Positions 23,331 through 35,763 of a stretch of DNA of 64,000 bases are shown piece after piece. Source of the DNA: Dillenia suffruticosa (lineage: Eukaryota > Streptophyta > Magnoliopsida > Dilleniales > Dilleniaceae). The notes beneath the pieces were generated by a model, which ran no database searches, was not told the origin of the DNA, and saw only the letters and a program-made list of their open reading frames with translations. The stretch covers positions 11,036,590 through 11,100,589 of the forward strand of contig JAVTVX010000011.1 of assembly GCA_033439265.1 (NCBI GenBank), given 5' to 3'. The position numbers were made by a program, and so were the translations under genes. Position 1 is the stretch's first letter. Every line of letters starts with the position of its first letter.

Positions 23331-24039
23331 CTCATATATTACATGACGTGGCTTCACATTTGCTATATACGACACATCATCATACACAATACTCGTTGTA
23401 CGATGCTCATATATACTATACAATATTCACGAGGGCTTCGATATCTACATCCATGCAATGCACAATATACATAAAGGCCACATGTAATACTTTCACTATC
23501 TCTCTCGTCATACATACGTCACACAAGTCCATACCCACAGTTCTTCTTAGTTTTCTCTTTTACGACTTTTGTTGACTTGATCGTCAAAGTCCTCCGTTAG
23601 GCTAGCCCCGTGTGGTTTCTATTGGTCTTATGATTGATGATGACCAATCTGATACTGGCCAACTCTACACAGATCATATAGAGGCTACACAGGGCTATAT
23701 CCATGGTTCTTTACATACATCATGCATGGGGAAACATAGCGCAAATATTACATGCTACTCTCATTCTTTTCTCTATTACTACTTTTACTGACTTAAGCCC
23801 CTGAGTCCCTCCATCGATCAGCTCTGACGGGGTTTTTGCATTTTTTTTATCAGAAAAGACCCAACTAACACACCGGCACAAACTCTCAGTTTGAGTTAGA
23901 AGAACAGTTATTTGTGGTTTCAAAAATCACCTCCAACATTGACTGTGATGAAGAAATTGGTGACAGTGGTGTAAAAATCAGAGGAGCTATGATGATAATG
24001 GTAAGTTTAAATGCGATTAAATCTTAAAAAGAGATTAAA

Positions 24040-26128
24040 GAATCGAAAAGAGTGAAAGAGATAGAAATATGGTCGTGGAGCTATGGAGAGCACAAGGAGG
24101 AGAAGAAGAAGAAGAAGAAGAAGAAGAAGAAAGAAGAATGAAGAGAGAGAGAGATAGAGATTAGAGAAACAAGAGAGCTTGCAAGTTTCAGAGAAGATGA
24201 TGGCATCATCTCACGTGCTTTGTGTGATGGAGAGAGGGGGAAGAAGAAGGCTTTCTCTCTCTCTTGGTCTCCCTCTCTCTAAGAAACACTCACTTTGAAA
24301 CACTTTAAAGCTCTATCTGAAATGCAGTCTCTCTCTTTCTCACTCCCTCTTCGTATCAAACACATTCTCCCCCTCTAACACTCAAACTTGGGCAAAGGCG
24401 ATATAACAATAAGAATGAAGTTCTTTGCTAACATATCATAACAACAAAACCTATCCACATTAATAACACCTCAACAAATCCATACTCCATGCTCCACTCC
24501 AACAAATCACGATCATTATCGGTTAATATCGATGTTTTGACATTTAAAGATTTAATTAATCAAAATAACTTTTAAATATTAAAATTAAATTTAAAAATTA
24601 AAAATTTTACATAATTTTCACTCATGTAAAATCATTAAAGAGAGATGATATTTCATATTAAAAGAGTAAATGGCTGAGATTTCAAATCTCTTTGTAATAA
24701 CACAACCTAAGCATATTTTCTCCGGGAATTATATTTCTTATATCTTCCTTCAGGCTTGAGATAATGTTAGTAATTATAGAAGTATTATACAATTATATAA
24801 CCTTAAATTAATAAGATTTCAAATAAATAAATAGAAAAAAATCTCTATATAATAAATATTTGATTTTTCGAGTTTTCCCTCGCCTTGTTGCTAAATGAAC
24901 AAACAAAAACATATTACAAAAATGAAATAAATGTGTATGACACTGTTTAATTTGGTGCAATAATTAAAAAAAAAAAGTACTATGTACTTTCTAGTATAGA
25001 AAGATTATTTTCTTTGGCAACAAAGAGGATTATAGAATTTGAACCATGTGTTTTATAGCAAATGAAAAATTGAAATCAATCAACCCATCTCAAGTCTTGT
25101 AGCTTTACTATAGAAATACAAATTTGTAGTACGGAAAAGGCCTTGTCTTGCAGCAATTTTGCCAATTAGGAAAAGAGAAATCTATAAATATTTTCAAAAC
25201 AAAACAAAGTGATATTCTTGCTAAAAAGAAGTTGTGCCTCAAATTTTATTTTATTACTTTTCTCTTTAATAATTAATAAAATTGTGTTAAATTAAATAAA
25301 AAAATAATGCATTCTATAAGCCTAAATTCAAATTATCTCGAGTTTATTATAGATGGTTATTTGTTACTTAAAAAATTGTAAAATTATTATTACAAGTAGG
25401 TGGCCATTCATCTGAAAGAGATTTTTTGAGCAAGAACAACCTGTGATTGCAACTTCCATTAACATTAAAATCAATAAAATAAAATAAAGTAAAATAAAAA
25501 TATTATTTTAAAAAAATAAAAATTTATTCAACGGATCTGCAAGTTGAGCAACCTTTGACGGCGAGGCCGCAAGTTTCGGAGGAATCCATAGTTTCTTTGT
25601 TTGAGCTGGATGGGCTCCTATGTGGGACTACAAAAAATCATTATCCTAGTGACAAAATGACATGGTATGGCCATTGGTACTACCATTTCCCTATTATTAC
25701 TAATAATACTCTTAATTAATCTTAAAATAATTATATAAATTAAGAGTTGCCCACTTGCTTATTTAACATAAAATTGGTTTTTTAGTTCGTAGATTGCAAT
25801 CGGAAAAGTATGGTTGTTATAATATGCTTTCCATAGATTTACTTGAACTGTCCACAAACTTAAGTGGGAAATTAAAAATGAAAATGTTCCTATTCTCTGA
25901 TGTAACGGAGAGTAGGGTCCACTTTTGACGCTAAATTATTTGTTTTATCAAAAATCCTTAAAGATCTGTATCGACTTCTGTGCTAAATTTTTATGGGGCC
26001 CTTGATTTGACTTCTAATTAAATGGAAAATTAAAAATTAAAAATTAAAAATTAAAAATCGGAATGGTGCAAGTCTCTGGTGCAATGGGATCGCATCAACC
26101 TGCATGTGAGTAGCATTGACATTGAGAC
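24040..26128. repeat. Block X, copy 1 of a segmental duplication
   Basis: Noncoding. It aligns in the same orientation with 39160-40535, starting from the GAGTGAAAGAGATAGA / GAGTAAAAGAGATAGA motif and a GAA microsatellite (24104-24130). Copy 1 has about 470 extra bases (about 24290-24760) and some smaller insertions. No gene was recognised in either copy. Confidence 0.8.
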
Positions 26129-27005
26129 ATTTCATTCGTGAGGCTTTTGTATTAAAAAACAAAGCATTTCAAATTCTACCAAGTCAAATTCTAAATAGTC
26201 ACAAGCAGCTCTCTCCATTTGTTTCCATCTTCTCTACCTTACGGTTTGCTCAACACGCTTTTTTAAAACGATGGTTAATTAGTCTAGTAAATTATGACAT
26301 TAGATCGTTTAATTAAAATCTTGAATTTGACTCGTAATTTAGACATAAAATATATTACATTAGAAAAATAATCTTCTAAATAAATCATTATACATCTCAT
26401 ATTGAATTAATCGAAATATAAATACGAATATCAATTGATATAATACAAAAAAAAATACTTTTTGAACAAAATTTCAAATTGCGGCCGCCGAAGACCTTTG
26501 ATTTTTGTTGGCTGCCACCATGGTTGATGCGGGATAGATATGAGAACGAATAAATTGATAATATTTGAATGTGTTAATGTGATCTCTAGACAGAGAATTC
26601 TTGAACATTGTCTATTGTACACGTTTTATGCATTTCGGACATTATATATTCTGTGAACTCAGACATGTGGTTTGGATAGTACACAGGTTTTTTGGCATTC
26701 TAACCATTATACTCGCTTCTTTTTCATTTTGGATATATTATGCAGTCTATTAACTCCAGATTTTATTTTGCACAGGTCTTTTGCTTTCAAAAGACCAAGC
26801 TTTGAGTTTATTTTCAATAAGTGTTAGACATGATCTCATTCATTGTTGTGAATGCAATATAATTGTTTATTGAAAAAGCAATTAAGTGACATGATAGGGT
26901 TCAACTGATAAGTGAAATTAGGCCCCATATTTCCATTTCCATATCTCTGGTACTATTTCTAGAGATTTTTACCGATTCAATTGAGTTTATATTTAGGGCT
27001 GTGGG
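26129..27005. other. Intergenic between blocks X and Y
   Basis: AT-rich, no gene recognised and no counterpart elsewhere in the window. Confidence 0.5.
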
Positions 27006-28299
27006 ACTCCCAACTCCTCCGTAGCTCTTGAAGGACAGGACCTTGAAATGAAGGGTCCATCCCATTCCTTATAGTAGGTTGGACTTAAAAAAATTAGAAT
27101 TTGTTATGTTCGTACAAGCGACAAGGGACGGGATGAGACCATCTCGTCCCTTCATAAAAAATTTGATTTTTTTGAAGGTCCGGAGGGAGAACATTTCAAG
27201 AGAGCAGAGAAGCAAAACAATTCATTGTTTGGTTACAAAAGAATAATAAAATCCATTCATTTTTTTGGTTCAAAGTGTGCAAACCACGAAACCCTAGCCT
27301 AAAGGTTCAATCATTATCAAGGATGAGAGAGATGCAAAACTTTAGCTTAGAGTTCTGAAGTTTTCCCTCAAGGAGAAGAAGATAGAGATTATCACCGTCC
27401 AGAGATGTGTCCGGGTCGGTTTAGGCCGGAAAATCAGCCCATTCGGTCTGGAAAAAGCTCGGCTCGTGAACCGGACCAGAATTACAGTAATCCGGCCCGG
27501 CCCAAACTAGGCACTGTAGCGGTCCGGGTTGATTCAACCGATTTTGGAAATGGGAACCGGCTCGGACAAGGAATTGACCCTAGCCCAGAATCGGCTTGAC
27601 CCTTGTCTCTCATTTTTTTTGAATTTTTTCTAATTTTATCTTTCTCAACAGTTATAAAACGGTTAATTTTGAGTTTATTTTAGTTCATAAGATCAAAAAA
27701 TTTTCTTATAAATACCTTACACCCCATTTCCAAAATTTCCACAGTAAAAATATATTTCTCTCTCACATCTACATTCTCTCAATTTTTATTACTATTTACA
27801 TTATCATTTCCTTTTCACCATTTTTTCAATTCTGTATACTATTTTCATTATCATTTTCTATACCATTTCCACCAATTTTTGTACTATTTCTATTATCATT
27901 TCTAAAATTATCTATATTTCCACAATTATCTTTATTTTCATTATTTTATTCATTAAACACATTTTTATTAAATATATTCTCAAATTTGTAATCTAAATTT
28001 TTGTAAAACTCATTGACTCAGTATGCAAGGGTATAGTATGTTTAGAAAAGTTTTGTTTAGGGACAACTAATTATTTAAGGAAAGAGATAATTAAGCGAGA
28101 ACAGACAAATTTTTTACGACCTTCAACTTTGATTAAGATTTGGCAAAATTTCAAGATTAAGAGGTCAAATTCAAGATTTTGTAAAAAACAATTGCGATAT
28201 TCGTCAAATCAGTACATTTAATTTTTTTACATTTTTATTTTTTTTGCATTTGCATTACATTTGTATTACTTTTTTTTTTTAAATAATTTTTAAATTTTT

Positions 28300-28430
28300 T
28301 TTAAAAAATTTAATCTTAAATTTTCTTTTAAAAATTTAATCTTAAATTTTCTTTTAAAAATTTAATCTTAAATTTTCTTTTAAAAATTTAATCATATATT
28401 TTGTTTTAAAAATTTATTCTTAATTTATTT
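28300..28430. repeat. 26-base AT tandem repeat inside the hAT element
   Basis: Four to five copies of TTTTAAAAATTTAATCTTAA followed by ATTTTC. Confidence 0.85.
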
Positions 28431-28579
28431 TAATAAAATTGTCAGAATACACTTTTCTCAATCTTCTTAACAATCTCCTCTTCCTCCATTTATTTTCAAG
28501 ATGAAATTCCCGATAATATAGATATTGAAACTCTTTTAGAAAAAACTGAATTTAGTAACACAGAATTGAACACAATACG

Positions 28580-28940
28580 GAGTAAAAAAGATAATATTAA
28601 ATGATGAACCAAAAACAATTTATAAAATTTGTCATAAAAAATATAAATTTTTGAAGGTTGGAGGTAAGCACACTTAGAAAATATTTATTTAATAATTATC
28701 GAGATAAATTATCACAAATAAGACAAATATAAATAGTTACAGGGGGAGGTAATATAATTGGTATATTTAAATATAATTCGGATAAAGAAAAAATTGGACA
28801 ATAGAATGGCTAACAAGAAAAAAATTATCATTTAGTATAGTTACATGTACCGTATTTGAAAAATATGTACAAAAATATTTACAATCCGATTATAAAAAAA
28901 TAGTAGAAGTGGAGTTTAAAAATCATTGTAAATAGAAAAA
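28580..28940 (+). pseudogene. hAT transposase N-terminal fragment
   Basis: Translation shows a BED-finger-like stretch (IYKICHKKYKF) and then a segment resembling Ac-like transposases (LSFSIVTCTVFEKYVQKYL), separated by stops and shifts. The catalytic and dimerisation domains are absent. Confidence 0.55.
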
Positions 28941-30003
28941 AAATCAAAATGATGTAAAAATTAAAATAATGTAACAAAAAAAATAATGGATTTTAAAATT
29001 TAAGTGATGAGTTTGATAGTGGACGTACACCGAATTCGATGGAACCACTTTAAAAATTTTATATCTCTAATTTTTAATTTATATTTTTATAAAAAGTGAA
29101 TTAAAAAAAATAAAAAAATAAATCATTACAAGAGAATAAAAAAAAATAACAAAGTTAAAAAAAAATGGAGTTATAAAAATAAAATAAAATTAAAAAATAG
29201 AGTTACAAAAAAAAAGAGAGTTAAAAAAGGTAATAGAGAAAAAAAAATTTCGAGTCGAATCGGGCCCGGCCGATGTGAACCGGCCTGCGGGTTCCGGTTC
29301 AGCAAGCCAGGCCGGTTCAACTAAAAAAATTCTGGAACTGACCCGACCTGACCCGGACTGGCCTAGGAACCGTAACTAACCAGGCCCGTGGTTCCGGGAA
29401 CCGCCCTTGAACCGGCCCCGGCCCCGGCCCAGCCCGATTACAACTCTATCACCATCGCTGTCTTCGAGGAGAAAAGGAGAGATCATATCGTCACCGTCGC
29501 CCAATCGTCTTTGATGAGCAGATAGAGTGGTCTGTCTAGTGGTCGTGAAACCCAAGCTTTGTTGTTTTAGGCCCCAAGGGGCCGGCCCATCCCGTCCTGT
29601 CCTTGCCTGCGAGAAAATTAGGTCTGTCACGTCTTATCCCTTCTGCTAGAAGGGACTAAATATTTAGGTTCATCCCGTCCCATATTCTCAGATGAGACAA
29701 ACATTACTGACACTTATCGACAGCTATATAATTATATCCGCTTACAATTTTTAAAACTAAAATAGTGTATATATTAAGTTTTGACATATAATCTAATGTG
29801 TTCATTGCATATCTAATTCCATTTGTGACATTGAAGTAATTAATTGGTGCATTTTGCATTACACTTTCAGGGGTTTCTCACCGGAAGGTGCCAGCACCAT
29901 ACTAGTTTGGTCTAAAAAATGAAATGGGACAGGGCAGGGTGTGGAAGGCGGAAAAAACTATTGTGTAAAAGGCGGAAAAAACTAAGGTGGGCAAATGCAA
30001 CAA

Positions 30004-30008
<5 letters not shown>

Positions 30009-30036
<28 letters not shown>
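30009..30036. repeat. (GA)n microsatellite
   Basis: A GA run within block Y. The homologous site in copy 3 (about 55311-55320) is much shorter. Confidence 0.9.
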
Positions 30037-30040
<4 letters not shown>

Positions 30041-30983
30041 TGACTTTGGATCAAATTCCGGTTGACTCCATATTTAGTCATGCTACTATACTAATACCAA
30101 TATCCGATAGTGGGTAGTTGCAGGTGACACTTACACCACAAAAATGAAACTCAATCTCCATTAATATTACCATAATTCAGTCAATGCCACTTCCATGACC
30201 CCCTTCACTTACATTTCTCTAAAGGCATTTTAATTTTTATAAAGGCAGCCCTCTAAATAAATTGCCTTAATATTTCAAATCTCTCCCCTTGCTTTTCCTT
30301 TTTTTTTTTTAATGCAAACTGGGAATTAATTATTTGCAAAATCAAAAGAATGATCTGTAATATTAGCCTTAAATTGTTAATTTTACTTATATGTTTTTGT
30401 AATATACCTAAATTTCCTCTTTTAATACTATTAGAGATTAGAGATTAATTAATTGCAAACAGTTATGCAGAATAAAGAATACAGTGAGCATAGGGCGTAT
30501 GTCACGCATTTGTATACCTTAGAAAATTTTGATTTTCACAGATCTTAGTATGCTTGAAGAAAAAATTATATACTAATCTACACAGTCAAATGTTTGGTAT
30601 CGTAAGGAGCATCAATCAAACTAAATTTTTTAACATTATATTTTTAGCATATTCACAAAAATAACTCATTGTTCATATGCAATACTCTACAAATCACACT
30701 CATCACACAAACCCTTTGTATGCAGTGAAACCTCTGAGGCACTTGCAAAAATCTAAATTTTGTTTAGAAAAATATAAATATCCTGCTAGTAGGGGATAAA
30801 TGCTTAATTTTGTTTACTTATCATTGTAAAGTCATAATCTATCAAATCGCTTGGATGCCCTTCAATATCTCAGCACATGCGGTTATACAATAGGACAAGA
30901 ACATCAATCAAATCAAATCAAATCAAATCAAATAATCTTGAGAATCAAGTATTTAAGCCTGTCAAACCTCAAGAAGAAATTAC

Positions 30984-32522
30984 GTACTTATTCCCTAAAC
31001 TTTATTTTCAATTTACAAATTAATCCATAAATTTCAAAATATTTGAAAAGAGTACTCAAACATCCAAATTATAACTAATTGGTCTCTTCATTAGCAACAG
31101 AGTTAGATTATCCATTAATTGCTGGTGTGGATGACTTGCCGAATAAGCTGGACGCATGAATATTGACGTGATAGTGCCAAGTTATCATCCCAAAACACCT
31201 TATATTGTCACATCACCAATGTACTGACCTGGCATTGTCACGCCTCCAAGTGAGGGGGCATTATGGTCTTTTGATGCTTTTTTTTTTCTTTTTTCTTTCA
31301 ATGCATTTTTTGTTATCGAATATATGATTAAAAATTAATTATGCATAATTTTTTATATTGAAAATATATATCAATAATAATTTCGGTCTTTTGGATTTTT
31401 TAAATGTAAACACAATTTCTTTTATTTGAGTGATTTTATTTTTTAAAACAATAATTGAAATTAAAAAAAAAAATTGGATTAGGTTGTAGGTTTGATGGAC
31501 ATGCAGAATTCTAGAAAAGGTCCTCCACCGTGGGGTGGTGGCAGAGGAAGGTTCCTCCACCATTGGGGGGTCTCCACCATCCGTTGGCTAGCTCGTGAAT
31601 GGAATAAGATTGATTTCATTGAGATCAATTTCGAGATTGGAGCGAGATGAACCATCCTTGGGTTCGAGAAGAATCAGAGAAGATGCAACAGGGTTGTTGA
31701 GGTCCTTCAAACTGATTATTTTTGTTCTTCAATCTCTATTTTCGCACCTTTAGGTTTCAAATCACGAATTGACCGATGAGAGAAAAAACGTTGATCTTCA
31801 AAAGATCGAGATCGAGAGAGGGAAGGAGGGAGGGAGGGAGGGAGGGAGAAAGAGAGAGAGAGAAAGAGAGAGAGAGATAGAGATAGATAGAGAGAGAGAG
31901 AGAGAGAATACCTCGACTGTTGGGGGCATCCTTTGATTTCTAGTGATGGATCGAAGAGGATAGCAATGGCTAATGATGAAAGAGGATACGGCTTAGGGTT
32001 TGCAGGAGAGGGGAGAGAGAGACTAGATAAAGAGAGAGAGAGAGAGAGTGAGTGATCGTGACAGGAAAATGGGAATGGTTTTCTACTGACTAATGGTTAG
32101 CCAAACTCCAGGTGAAGGCTCACCGACAGAATGGCAATATAGGGTGTGATGTTGGTGCTATTTCTTATAATGGGGAGGAAGAGAGCGATGAAAGAGAGAG
32201 AAAGAAAAAGAGAGAAATATGGAGGGGAGTGGTGACACTATTCACAACCTAGCGCTCAAAACCCAAGGTGTGCACTTTTGTTTTTTTTGAATCACTTCCT
32301 AATGTGGTAGTATATGGTGTTTTGGGGTGATGACTGGACACTGCATGTCAGCATCCATACATCATGTTCATTCGCCATGTCATTCCACGTCAACAGTTAA
32401 CGAAAAACCTGACTTCGTCACTAACAGAGAGATCAATTAATTACATTTTTTGAAATTTGTGTACTTTTTTGAAATACTTTGAAGTTTAGAGACTAATTTG
32501 TGAACTGAGAGTAAAGTTCAAA
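30984..32522. mobile_element. Long-terminal-inverted-repeat element, non-autonomous
   Basis: About 1.5 kb whose ends are inverted copies of each other over roughly 240 bases (30984-31225 against 32290-32522, inverted). The best part is ATTTACAAATTAATCC-type sequence facing its complement near 32490. The interior is rich in GA runs (31790-31905, 32030-32050) and has no transposase. The structure fits a Mutator-like or foldback non-autonomous element. A conventional short target duplication is not visible; both flanks carry a direct copy of about 230 bases. Confidence 0.65.
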
Positions 32523-32523
32523 T

Positions 32524-32692
32524 ACTTGCATGAATTTAAATTTTATTTAGAAAAATATAGATATCCTTCTAGTAGGGTAGGATTTAAATGTTTAATTTTG
32601 TTTACTTATCATTGTAAAGTCATAAACTATCAATCCGATTGCTTGAGATACCTTTCAATATCTTAGCATGTGTGGTTATACAAATAGGACAA
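32524..32692. repeat. Tail of block Y, copy 2 (left half)
   Basis: Matches 30743-30900 and 56005-56158. It is interrupted at 32692 by the Tat-like retrotransposon and continues at 38925. Confidence 0.8.
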
Positions 32693-33371
32693 TGTTGGAG
32701 GTGGGTCTAGACTCCACAGATGAGGACTCAGCTGACTCGAATGAGATGACTGGTTGTTTGGAGATTTTGATCGATGAGATCTGTAAAAGACCATCAGAGG
32801 GTGCTTTGGGGGAGAAACTCTGATGCTCAAGTCAAAGAGCGATTTTTGGAAAGAGAACGAACATAGAGAGAGCTCAGTGTGCCCTTATGTGTTTTGTATG
32901 AGTTCTCAGGGGCGGACAGACTTACTTGATTGGTCAAGTAAATGTAGTATATATAAGTTACTCATGCCAATTCTGTATGCATCCTGGCTGTTAAAATTCT
33001 AATTTCCTTATAGAGACGTTCCCAAAATTTACAGGAATCGAACAAAATCTTAGGAGATCTGAAGTCATACAAAGTAGAGGAAATGAGAACTTGTGTGGAG
33101 ATTGCTTTTCTTATCAAAGAGGATTTGAGGACTTCCTTCTTTGTTATGAGATTCTGTTTCCGTGCTTTACAGAGAAATAGATATTACTCCAAACTGCTCG
33201 AGCATTAAATACAAAGGAGGTTCAGCTATCGAGCGAGGTTCGGTCATTGGACACTGATCGGGGGGTTGCGTTCGTGTAAACAAGGTGTCTTGCTAGGTTC
33301 ATAGCTCATCTTACTTGTTGGGCCCAAGGCCCATGTCATATGCTAGTGGACTTTTAGTCCATGTAACATTA
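32693..33371 (-). repeat. 3' LTR of the Tat-like element
   Basis: On the plus strand it runs from TGTTGGAGG to ATGTAACATTA and aligns with 38227-38924. The perfect GACAA duplication requires the last three bases TTA to belong to the LTR, giving TA...CA ends on the element's strand instead of TG...CA. Confidence 0.82.
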
Positions 33372-33390
33372 TTTGCCTCTTACTCCTCGT
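33372..33390 (-). other. Polypurine tract of the Tat-like element
   Basis: On the minus strand the bases next to the LTR read GAGGAGTAAGAGGCAAA, purine-rich as expected. Confidence 0.6.
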
Positions 33391-34309
33391 GTTGTTTTAA
33401 GGAAGGGGAAAACGACATGAGGAGTAAGTTGAATGGCCATTACCTGAAAGTTCGAGGGGACATTAATGAAGATATCCATCAAATAAATAATCCTGGAATA
33501 AACGTTTCATAGGAAGTTGAAAGGCTTGGATTCTTCATTCATTGTACATGTCTTCCATTGGGCGTTTCAATTGCTACTAGTCGTGAGGCTCATGTCTTCA
33601 TGACTATAAATATGAGTGAAGATTTCGGTATTCACCACAAAGTGATTTCGAAAGATTTGAAACTGGCTTCTTGAGATCTCTTTGTTGTTACCTAGTACAC
33701 CTCAGAGATAATTCAATCATGTACTTCAGACTTTAAAACTTAGTATGTTAGAAAGCTTCTGCCGACATAAGGTGCCATCTTGACGTCTAGGATTCCAGCA
33801 TTATGGTGGGGTTTGTTGGGGCTCCTCGAGGATACTAGCTTTGGGTACAGAAAGATCTTAGTTCGGACAGGAAATGTTTTTGTTAGTGGTGAAAGTTCTC
33901 TTCTCAAGGTCAGAATCATCATCTGACCTTTAGGAACAGCTGGTGGATGAGGGCAGGTCGGGCGATAAAAGAAGTCGGGAAGTCGAAGGAAGCTAAATGG
34001 TGGGAAAGGTGTATAGCTTGATATATCTTTTCTGTCTTATTTTGGCAAACTTCTACCTTTTACGAAATTCATTGTGGTTTCTCTTGCAAAATTTTCACAA
34101 TTTTGCTTCTATTGTATGATATCTCTTTTACACCATATAGTGTCTTGTACTTCTCGTTATATCCGTATCTATTCTATTTTGTATTAATATCGACAAGTGA
34201 ATTCCTTTCCTCCTTTAAGATTGTACTGCACGTATGTCTTGGACCCGCAATGTGAATAATAATTTTCTTCGATTTGCTTAATTGGCCGCCTGGTTCATAC
34301 GTCTAATAC
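33391..34309 (-). other. 3' noncoding region of the Tat-like element
   Basis: No recognisable coding sequence. Frames at 33315-33512 and 33740-33922 lack domains. Confidence 0.45.
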
Positions 34310-34728
34310 TTGCTTGCTAACTAGTCTGTCTGGGAGTCATGTTCCTTATTCACTATGCGCTATGCTCGATAGGATGTCAAAGAGAGTAAATCTCAATGAT
34401 AGGATGGGCTGTGTTTACCTGTCCAGGAGTCATATCCTTTATTGACGACACACTCTATTTGGGAGGACATTCGAGAGAGAGAATCTCAACGATAGGATGC
34501 CTACCTATCAGGAAGTCATATCTCTTATTGACGACATGCTACATTTGGCAGGACATTCGAGAGAGAGAATCTCAACGATAGGATGAGCCGTGGCTACCAA
34601 TCAGAGAGTCATGTCCGTTATTGATAACATGCTATGTTCGGTAAAACATTCAAGAAAGAGAATCTCAAAGGCAGGATGGGCCGTTCCTACCCATCAGGGA
34701 GTATGCTACATTCGGTATAGCAAATCAA
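34310..34728. repeat. Tandem repeats of about 90 bases
   Basis: Four to five units, each with GATAGGATG, GGAGTCAT or a variant, TATTGACGACA, and GAGAGAATCTCAA. The right-hand units are more degraded. They lie in the 3' part of the Tat-like element. Confidence 0.8.
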
Positions 34729-34799
34729 TCGACAGATAAATTAAAGAACCATAGTGGTTTTACCTGACTATTTGGTCAAAACTAAGGGAGTGGCTGTTA

Positions 34800-35763
34800 T
34801 TACTGATAATAGACGCGCAAGTTTTCAAAATTCCATGTTCTCAGCACGATAGAGTCGTTTAGGCGATTGAAACGATATGTCCCTGGTTGGACTTCTAAGC
34901 GTACTTGATAAGATCCTTCCCAATTACGCGTGAGCTTTCCACCTAGTTGGGGTTGTCCAGTAGCCTCTACCTTCTTTAGTACCAGATCACCATGCTTGAA
35001 GGTTGTAGCCCTAACCCATCTGTTATGATATCATGCCATCTGCTGCTAGTAAGCTACCATCCGAATGAACGCACTTCTTGTAGCTCCGGGAGCAGGTCTA
35101 GCCATTCGCACAATGCTGACTCATTTTGTCTGGGCTCGTATTGATCTACCCAGAGAGAGTGGATACCAATTTTCATTGGTATTATTACTTCTCAGTCATA
35201 AGTTAGACTGAATGGTATTTCTCTCATTGCCCTTGGGGACATTGTTCTATAAGCCCATAGGATGCTGTAGGTCTCCTTCACTTAATGGCTTTTGACTTTG
35301 TTTAGTAAAGCTTTCAGTCCTTATAAGATTGTTTGGTTTGTTACTTCAGCAAGACCATTGGTTTGAGGGTATGCGACAGAGGTGAAGCAATGTTGGATTT
35401 CTAATCTGTTACAGAAATCTTGAATACTTTTGTTGTTGAACTGTTTGCCTTTGTTGGTGATGATGACGTAGGGCACGCCAAACTTGGTGATGATGGATAT
35501 CTACACGAAGTTTTGTATTTTGCTGATAGTTATCTGAGTTAGTGGTTCATCTTCTACTTACTTGGCGAAATAGTCAATCGCTATGACCATAAACTTCTAC
35601 TATCTGGTAGTAGTGGGAATAGCCCAAGGATGTCCATCCCCCATTGTACGAATAGCCATGGACTCGCATTTGGGTTGAGCTTGGTGGAGGGCTGGTGTGA
35701 CACCGATGAGAAACGCTGGCATATGTTACATCTCCTGACGTAATCATTTGCGTCAGCCTTCAT
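34800..35763 (-). pseudogene. Tat-like integrase remnant
   Basis: The N-terminal zinc-binding end (CNICQRFS) is in 35763-35581, followed by a core start (VQWGMDILG) that keeps the first catalytic Asp. Decayed integrase sequence continues to about 34850 with shifts and stops. It cannot be followed as a single frame. Confidence 0.7.

Larger units (their letters stand above)
21900..24000. mobile_element. LTR-like, repeat-rich sequence of unknown family
   Basis: Noncoding. It contains a TATA-box-like run at 23057-23070 within an otherwise LTR-like context. Two related blocks containing CTTTT(A/G)CTGACTT-type sequence followed by a CCTCCxT motif lie at about 23545-23625 and 23765-23835. The layout suggests a solo or degraded gypsy LTR. 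I could not define both ends or a target duplication. Confidence 0.35.
27400..29448. mobile_element. hAT-type DNA transposon, deletion derivative
   Basis: 2049 bases with inverted ends (left CAGAGATGTG, right complement TAGAGTTGTA, both leading into GC-rich CCGG-type sequence). It is flanked by an 8-base duplication, TCACCGTC (27392-27399) and TCACCATC (29449-29456), the size typical of hAT elements. The paralogue at about 51972-51985 (ATCATCACGGTCGCC) is the uninterrupted site. The interior is AT-rich with a decayed transposase piece. Confidence 0.85.
27006..30975. repeat. Block Y, copy 1 of a segmental duplication
   Basis: Noncoding DNA aligning in the same orientation with 51475-56225. 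The alignment is interrupted in this copy by a hAT insertion (27400-29448) and in the other by a CACTA insertion (52439-55039). The last 230 bases (about 30743-30975) exist in a third copy at 32524-32692 plus 38925-39000. Confidence 0.85.

Noticed and set aside
27006..27400. Block Y start as a protein-coding exon (it has GAAACCCTAG-type sequence resembling a 5' UTR).
   Set aside because: No frame is conserved between copies 1 and 3, and differences are spread evenly without codon pattern.
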